From assembly GCA_036874045.1 (NCBI GenBank), contig CM072345.1:9325501-9389500 (forward strand): a DNA stretch of 64,000 nt. The letters run 5' to 3'. The notes below the pieces were generated by a model. It searched no databases and was not told the DNA's origin. It saw nothing but the letters and a program-made list of their open reading frames with translations. This document shows positions 58,772 through 64,000 of this stretch, piece after piece; the first letter of the stretch is position 1, and each line of letters begins with the position of its first letter. The position numbers and the translations under genes were made by a program. Source of the DNA: Cymodocea nodosa (Eukaryota > Streptophyta > Magnoliopsida > Alismatales > Cymodoceaceae).

Positions 58772-59330
58772 TTAATTAAAACTAATACGTACGTACGTTA
58801 GATCAACCTCTCCGGCCGGTTCCTCACGTCTATTCCATGTATTGTCATCGGCAAATTATAAATCTCAGTTGTAGTGATTTCATCCAATTTGGACATTGAA
58901 TAAAATAAATGAGCTATATATGTTTTCTTTAATATATACATATCTTTAATTCTATGTATCTGTTTCTTTTTATGACAGAAGAAGAAAAAGACCGTCATCA
59001 ACGCGAGAGTTTGCATGCAAAGTAACGTGAAATGCAATCGAATGCAAACGAACAAGTATTCATTCTGATAACATTAACATTAACCTTACGAACGAGAGAG
59101 TGCCTGTTATTTATGCTAGTCACTCTATTCGATTTAGAAACATAGAGATCTCGATCTTTGTCGTGCAGTGTAGTACCGTTGAAAATGTTTATATAATCTG
59201 CTCCTTCAATGATCGATGGCATTCGCATGCATTAAGATTGACTTGAGCTTCTCCTCTAGATGGGATGGTCAAGGCAATGGAAGATTCCAGTTGCTTTAAT
59301 TTGACGGTGTTGTGCTATAACATTGAATTT

Positions 59331-61085
59331 TTAATTGAAGTTGTTGAGGGTGACACCTTCTGGCATATTTAAAAAAGTAAATGATAATTATTGTAATATT
59401 AAAGAAAAAAGTACATTTAAATAAAATTAATGGTGTATAAAATATTTTCTTCTTTAATATTATAAAGCTTATACCTACTAAAATACGTATAATAACAAGA
59501 AACAAAATAATAATTGAAAATAAGATTTCATGGATAAAATTTGCAATAGAAAGAACAAAAATTCTTTACGATCTAACTTCAAGTAGAAATACACAAAATA
59601 TAGTACAATCCACAAATATTAATTCATTTACAAAAATTTGCTACAATAGACAAAAGAAGACTAATGCCACTTGTTTTGCCTACACTCTCCTTATGAATTT
59701 ACCTGATATCCTAAAAAAAACATTAGCAGCATGTGAACTAAAACCTTGAAGTCAATCTATCGTAAATCTAAAAATAAAATATTAACTTATCATTCATGTA
59801 AAGAAAGGTTGTTTAATCAATCAATATTATAAAATTAAGGTATGCAAATGAATCATGCAAATTTCAATAATAGACTAGATCACAATATTAAATATGTTCA
59901 TACATTCTATTATTGAATTTAACTGTAAAATATTATACTTCTTATAGTAAAATCTAATTATCATATATCACCTTATAACTAATATATAAAGTATCTTGAA
60001 TGTCTTAAACTAGATTAAACTCATCCTTTTATTTCCATTATGTACATAATACCACAATATTATACTTTGATGTTCGACTTTCATAACTAAAATATTCATT
60101 CATTATTAATAAGTGCTAATTTTCACATTAGACTCTAGTCATAATAATAACATGCATAACCTATAATAATTGTCCTTAATTTCAAATAACCTCTGAATTC
60201 CTTATATACGTTATAATATCCATAAATATGCACTAATCTTTAAAAGTCATGTAATATCTCAAATATTTGCATAAACACGTAATCATGTAATAATTATTAT
60301 AAATGAAAAATAAATAATAAATTTGTGTATATTTTCAAAAATAAATGCATAAATATCAAATAAAAATTACTTTTTAACCTAAATGATAAATCTAATTAAA
60401 AAAGAGAAATTGAAAAAAGTCTACTAATTTATTATTATTTCTTTTACTACTTTTTTTTTTCTCTCTCTATTGAGTATTTTGTTTTGATGATATGTGTTAA
60501 ATGGAAATAATCATATTTGCACAATTACTATTACTTGTAAAAAAAAATTAAAATCATCAATTAATACAAAAAAAGTTTAATGATATAAATATTTGTCTGT
60601 ATTGGATCTAGAATTATACTAAGTTAATAACTAGTTGTTTCGTTGAATTAATTTCTCATTTAACTAAACGTTAAGTTAACGTGTGTTTTTATTGAAAATC
60701 ATGATATATTTTAAAGTTATATTTTCTATATCATGTACAGTACACATTTAGACAACTCATTAAGTTAGAGGCTTAAAGGTTAAAATAGGTCACGTAAGAA
60801 CTCGTTAAGTTAGTGAGTAAAAAAATAGACGAACTCTTTAAATTAGTGTTGTATACGTAGTCAAATTATAAGTTATGAATGTTATATTGTATCACGTGAG
60901 GTGCACATTTTTAACTCGTTAAGTTAATATAACTAGACGCGTTTAGTTAACATAACTAAACTTGTTTAAACGTAGAATTTAATGTAACAATTGAAAATGT
61001 AGAACAAAGTTTAAATAATATTTGATATGTATGTTACAAAATATGGAAAGAATTAAATAAGATATTTATCATAATAAATAAGAAA
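59331..61085. other. AT-rich region without a supported gene
   Basis: Very AT-rich. A recurrent AACTCGTTAAGTTA-like motif lies between 60665 and 60930. If the hAT element to the right was once complete, its 5' part should lie here, but I cannot recognise it. Confidence 0.4.
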
Positions 61086-61089
61086 GAAT

Positions 61090-62296
61090 TAAGTAATTTT
61101 AATCATAACTATTTAATAAGAGATAATCCTAATTTTCTAGATTTTGAATAATTTTAATCATAGCTATTTAATAAGAGATAATCCTAATTTTCTAGATTTT
61201 GATGTAATAAATCGAAGGAAAACATAAAAATACACATTTTTTATTTTATCATCAATGACAAGAGATTTACTAACAATTCCAACTACTTTTGTAACATGTG
61301 AATAAACAATTAATATTAGCGGTAATATATTAGATGATAGAAGAGTAAGATTAAAAGATGATATTTTAAAAATATTAATGTGTGTTAAAGATTAAGAATT
61401 TACTTGTGTTCGCAGACAGCAACAAAAAAATGACTTCATCAATGAATTTACAAATTTAAATGTTTAAATATAATTATGAACATTAAATGTACAAATATTT
61501 GATGTAATTACAAAAATAATGTAATTTTAATTTAAATTTAGAAATAAAATAATTATTTTAACTTTATGACTTGTGTTTGAATGTATTGATAGATGAATTA
61601 TGAATGGTCTATTGATGATGTTTTGATATTGATGTTAATGTGATGAATAATGATTTATGAATTATGAATAATGACTTATGTTTGATATTCATGTATTTAT
61701 AAATAAAATAATGTATTTGAATGATGAATTGATAATTGAAAATATTATGATTTTTTTTTTAATTTAAAATCAAAAAATAAATATTAAAAATCAAAAACTT
61801 CGATTGTAACGAAGTTAAGATTCAATCAAACTGAAAGAAAAAATAAAGAAAATAAAAAACTTTGATTAGATCGAAGCTTATCTTTGATCAAATTGAAGGA
61901 AAAAATAGTAAATTTAGAAATCTTTGATCGAATTGAAGCGTGTTTTCTATCAAACTAAAAGAAAAAATAATAAATTTTAAAAACTTCGATCGTATTGAAA
62001 TTTATCTTCAGTCTAATCGAAGGAAAAAATTAAAATATATTAGTCAGATCGAAGGAAAAAATAAAAACTTTGATCAATCAAATTGAAGAAAAATAATACC
62101 ATTAAAAAATTAAAAATTAAAAAAATTCAATTAGACCAAAGTTGACCTTCAATTAAACCAAAGAAAAAAAAATAAAAAATAAAAAATTATAAAAGTGAAC
62201 CGGACTATGGGCCAGACCGAATTGTCCTGAAAAAATCTTAAACCAGATCGGACTGCCCCGAAAAAATTTCGGACCAGGCCCAACCCAGCCCGTAGC
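61090..62296 (+). mobile_element. hAT transposon remnant with C-terminal dimerisation domain and subterminal sequence
   Basis: From 61190 the plus strand reads FDVINRRKT, then TRDLLTIPTTFVTCE, ISGNILDDRRVRLKDDILKILMCVKD. This matches the hAT dimerisation domain (FDVL-WW, RDILAIPVSTVASE-AFS-GGRVLD--R--L-P--VEALVC--DW). Stops interrupt it. A 55-base tandem duplication (61094-61148, 61149-61203) precedes it. At 62200-62290 GC-rich GGACTATGGGCCAGACCG and CCAGGCCCAACCCAGCCCG resemble hAT subterminal ends. The GRP unit D flank begins immediately after, so the element borders that duplication. Confidence 0.65.
61797..62045 (+). repeat. About 61-bp imperfect tandem repeat
   Basis: Four units, each beginning ACTT(C/T)GAT(T/C), containing a (T)CAA(A)CTGAAG/TCAAATTGAAGG segment and a GAAAAAATA tail, start at 61797, about 61858, about 61921 and about 61982. 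Weaker partial units continue to about 62100. It lies inside the 3' part of the hAT remnant. Confidence 0.65.
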
Positions 62297-63182
62297 ATAT
62301 CGAGTTATGGAACTCTTAGAATGAGAAACTTTTTTACATATCGAGTTATGATACAACATCAATCAATGATGGCAAATATTTTTTTAAATAATCATTGTAA
62401 ATAATAGCGTGTATGTCCAAAGTTCCTTTTCCAACAAATATACAAAGTTCTTTTATAATGATTGTCTAACTTTTGCATCCAAATTGTACGTGGTTACGGA
62501 CAAATCAAAATTTTTAATAAAACAATAGTAATAATAACGAGATATGTAGTTATCTTCATTAATAAATAAATTTCGTATCCGTTACGTATTTTAAATTATT
62601 AGAGAAAATAATGATGACCGACGACCACGATGTCCGTTGTTATCGATCGTGACTATCACGTATTTTGTTGAATCTTATTACCCGGAAGGAAACCTGAATT
62701 ATCAGTGTGTTCTGCATCAGAGGCATGTATGCGTTATAATTATAAATAACGGTAAATGTCGAGATCCATTTATTTGCCCCCGATTAATAATCATGTACGT
62801 ACCTGGCTATATTAGTTTTTTGATTTTATATTATATCTTTGCTGCACATATATATATAAGAGAAATAAATTGAGGTTCGGCGCGCGTTGAGGGAGGGAGC
62901 GTCGAAACTAGTTCTGATCGTTCTTGATTAACTTATTGGACAAGAAATTAACAATCGACTATCGAGTCGCTTGAATTAAGTAACTAATTAGCAATGCGTG
63001 TTGACTTTACCATGCATTAATACAAGCAAGACCGATTAATCTAACTCTCGTGACCATCGTTAAGTAGAAAATAAATTGGTTTCTGAATCAGTCAAGCGGA
63101 TTCTTATTTGCGTGCATGTTCGCTTGGAGTTGGAGGTAATACGTGTAGATAAAAAATGCAACGGGAAAGGGCATGGAAACGC

Positions 63183-63190
63183 TATAAATA
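63183..63190 (+). promoter_or_regulatory. TATA box of GRP cluster copy D
   Basis: TATAAATA in the shared context GCTATAAATACCCCG, 91 bases before the ATG. Confidence 0.8.
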
Positions 63191-63273
63191 CCCCGTAAAC
63201 CCAACCACGAAAGCCATCTCCTTCCACTCCGACCCATCGATCCTGCTTCCTTGAATAAGTTGTGGCCCCTGCA

Positions 63274-63819
63274 ATGGCTGGCTCCAAAGTAGCTGCCGTT
63301 TCCTTGCTTGTTCTGCTCTGCCTGGGCGTCACATCCGCTGTCAGAGTCCTGAGCGGAGGTGGAGGAGGAGGTGGTGGTGGTGGAGGAGGGGGAGGAGGTA
63401 CTGGAGGTGGTTCTGGCTATGGATCCGGCAGTGGATATGGTCATGGTGGTGGTTATGGATCATTAGGAGGAGGTGGAGGTGGTGGTGGCGGTGGCGGTGG
63501 TGGTGGAGGAGGTCTCGGAGGAGGTTCTGGATATGGATCCGGCAGTGGATATGGTCACGGTGGTGGCTATGGATTAGGAGCAGGCGGAGGCGGCGGTGGT
63601 GGCGGTGGCGGCGGTGGAGGTGGTGGAGGGCACGGCATTGGTGGCGGCTCTGGGTATGGATCAGGAAGTGGATATGGCTCCGGCGCTGGTTTCGGAAATG
63701 GCCTCGGAGGTGGAGGTGGTGGTGGCGGAGGAGGAGGAGGGGGAGGTGGTGGTCTTGGCGGTGGATCAGGCTACGGTTCCGGCCATGGCTCCGGTTCTGG
63801 CTACGGCGTTGGCCATTAA
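63274..63819 (+). CDS. Modular secreted glycine-rich protein (cluster copy D)
   Basis: 181 residues from the ATG at 63274. The signal peptide is as in the other copies, with one change (GVTSA for GATSA). The mature start is shortened to VRVLSGGGG, so the Tyr and the SSA segment after VRVLSG are lost and the Gly run begins at once. Four modules (GTGGGSGYGSGSGYGHGGGYG and similar), ending GSGSGYGVGH without the final Tyr of copies A-C. It is otherwise the same architecture and promoter, and the most diverged of the four. Confidence 0.87.
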   Translation: MAGSKVAAVSLLVLLCLGVTSAVRVLSGGGGGGGGGGGGGGGTGGGSGYGSGSGYGHGGGYGSLGGGGGGGGGGGGGGGGLGGGSGYGSGSGYGHGGGYGLGAGGGGGGGGGGGGGGGGHGIGGGSGYGSGSGYGSGAGFGNGLGGGGGGGGGGGGGGGGLGGGSGYGSGHGSGSGYGVGH

Positions 63820-64000
63820 TCAAAACCACCGCTACTACGTACGCTCGTACGATCGATCAACCTCACCGCCCTGCTCATCACCTCCACTCCGTATATTGTT
63901 ATGGCAAATAATAAAGCTCGAATATAGTCATTTCATCCAATTTGGACATTGAATAAAATAAATGAGCTATATATACAAATGTTTTCTTCTATTTACTTAC

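Larger units (their letters stand above)
57065..59330 (+). repeat. GRP duplication unit C (gene at 58193-58771)
   Basis: The 5' flank begins at GAATACTAGTTGGTCTCC near 57090 and matches unit A inverted. The 3' flank matches unit B inverted as far as about 59330. This is the longest of the four units. Confidence 0.8.
62300..64000 (+). repeat. GRP duplication unit D (gene at 63274-63819), runs to window edge
   Basis: Matches unit C from CGAGTTATG at about 62300 through the CDS into the 3' flank (GAATAAAATAAATGAG near 63950). It has more small differences than units A and C show between each other. Confidence 0.8.

Noticed and set aside
1-64000. CRISPR arrays, bacterial operons, tRNA or rRNA genes
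   Set aside because: None seen. The tandem repeats found have no regular spacer structure, and the genome is clearly a plant nuclear one.

Overview
This is nuclear DNA of a flowering plant. It is AT-rich, with long intergenic stretches, nested retrotransposons, a PIP5K gene with plant-type introns and an intronless PLS-type PPR gene. The GC-rich 5' half of the PPR gene leans weakly towards a non-grass monocot, but I would not name a species.

Layout. At 1-8540 lies an array of very small secreted glycine-rich proteins that end in a two-cysteine loop: a partial gene at the left edge, a decayed copy near 3.5-3.8 kb, and intact genes at 5344-5673 and 8283-8537. Interspersed are a dead hAT transposase and a 5'-truncated LRR receptor kinase. 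At 9084-21130 (minus strand) is a complete MORN-repeat phosphatidylinositol-4-phosphate 5-kinase. It has eight coding exons and an inferred 5'-UTR exon. Two of its introns appear to use GC donors, and its large introns hold LINE scraps and a solo LTR. At 26.2 kb and 37.4 kb are two larger glycine-rich protein (GRP) genes, and between them is an organelle-targeted PPR gene (29383-30783) orthologous to At1g77170.

From 40 kb to the right edge the window is a recently amplified GRP cluster. Four near-identical units (CDS at 42594-43172 minus, 51406-52119 minus, 58193-58771 plus, 63274-63819 plus) carry the same TATA box, leader and 3' flank. They are separated by retrotransposon debris: a tandem 0.8-kb repeat, a CACTA-type end, a degenerate Copia, a Copia nested inside an older Copia, and a hAT remnant.

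Shared theme. All full-length GRPs have a signal peptide and a Gly body. Most also have a short motif just after the predicted signal cleavage site, of the form R-x-L-x-(G/Q)-(Y/W). This suggests that the small Cys-loop proteins and the large modular GRPs are branches of one locally amplified family of secreted, probably cell-wall or apoplastic, proteins. No tRNA, rRNA or CRISPR feature was seen.
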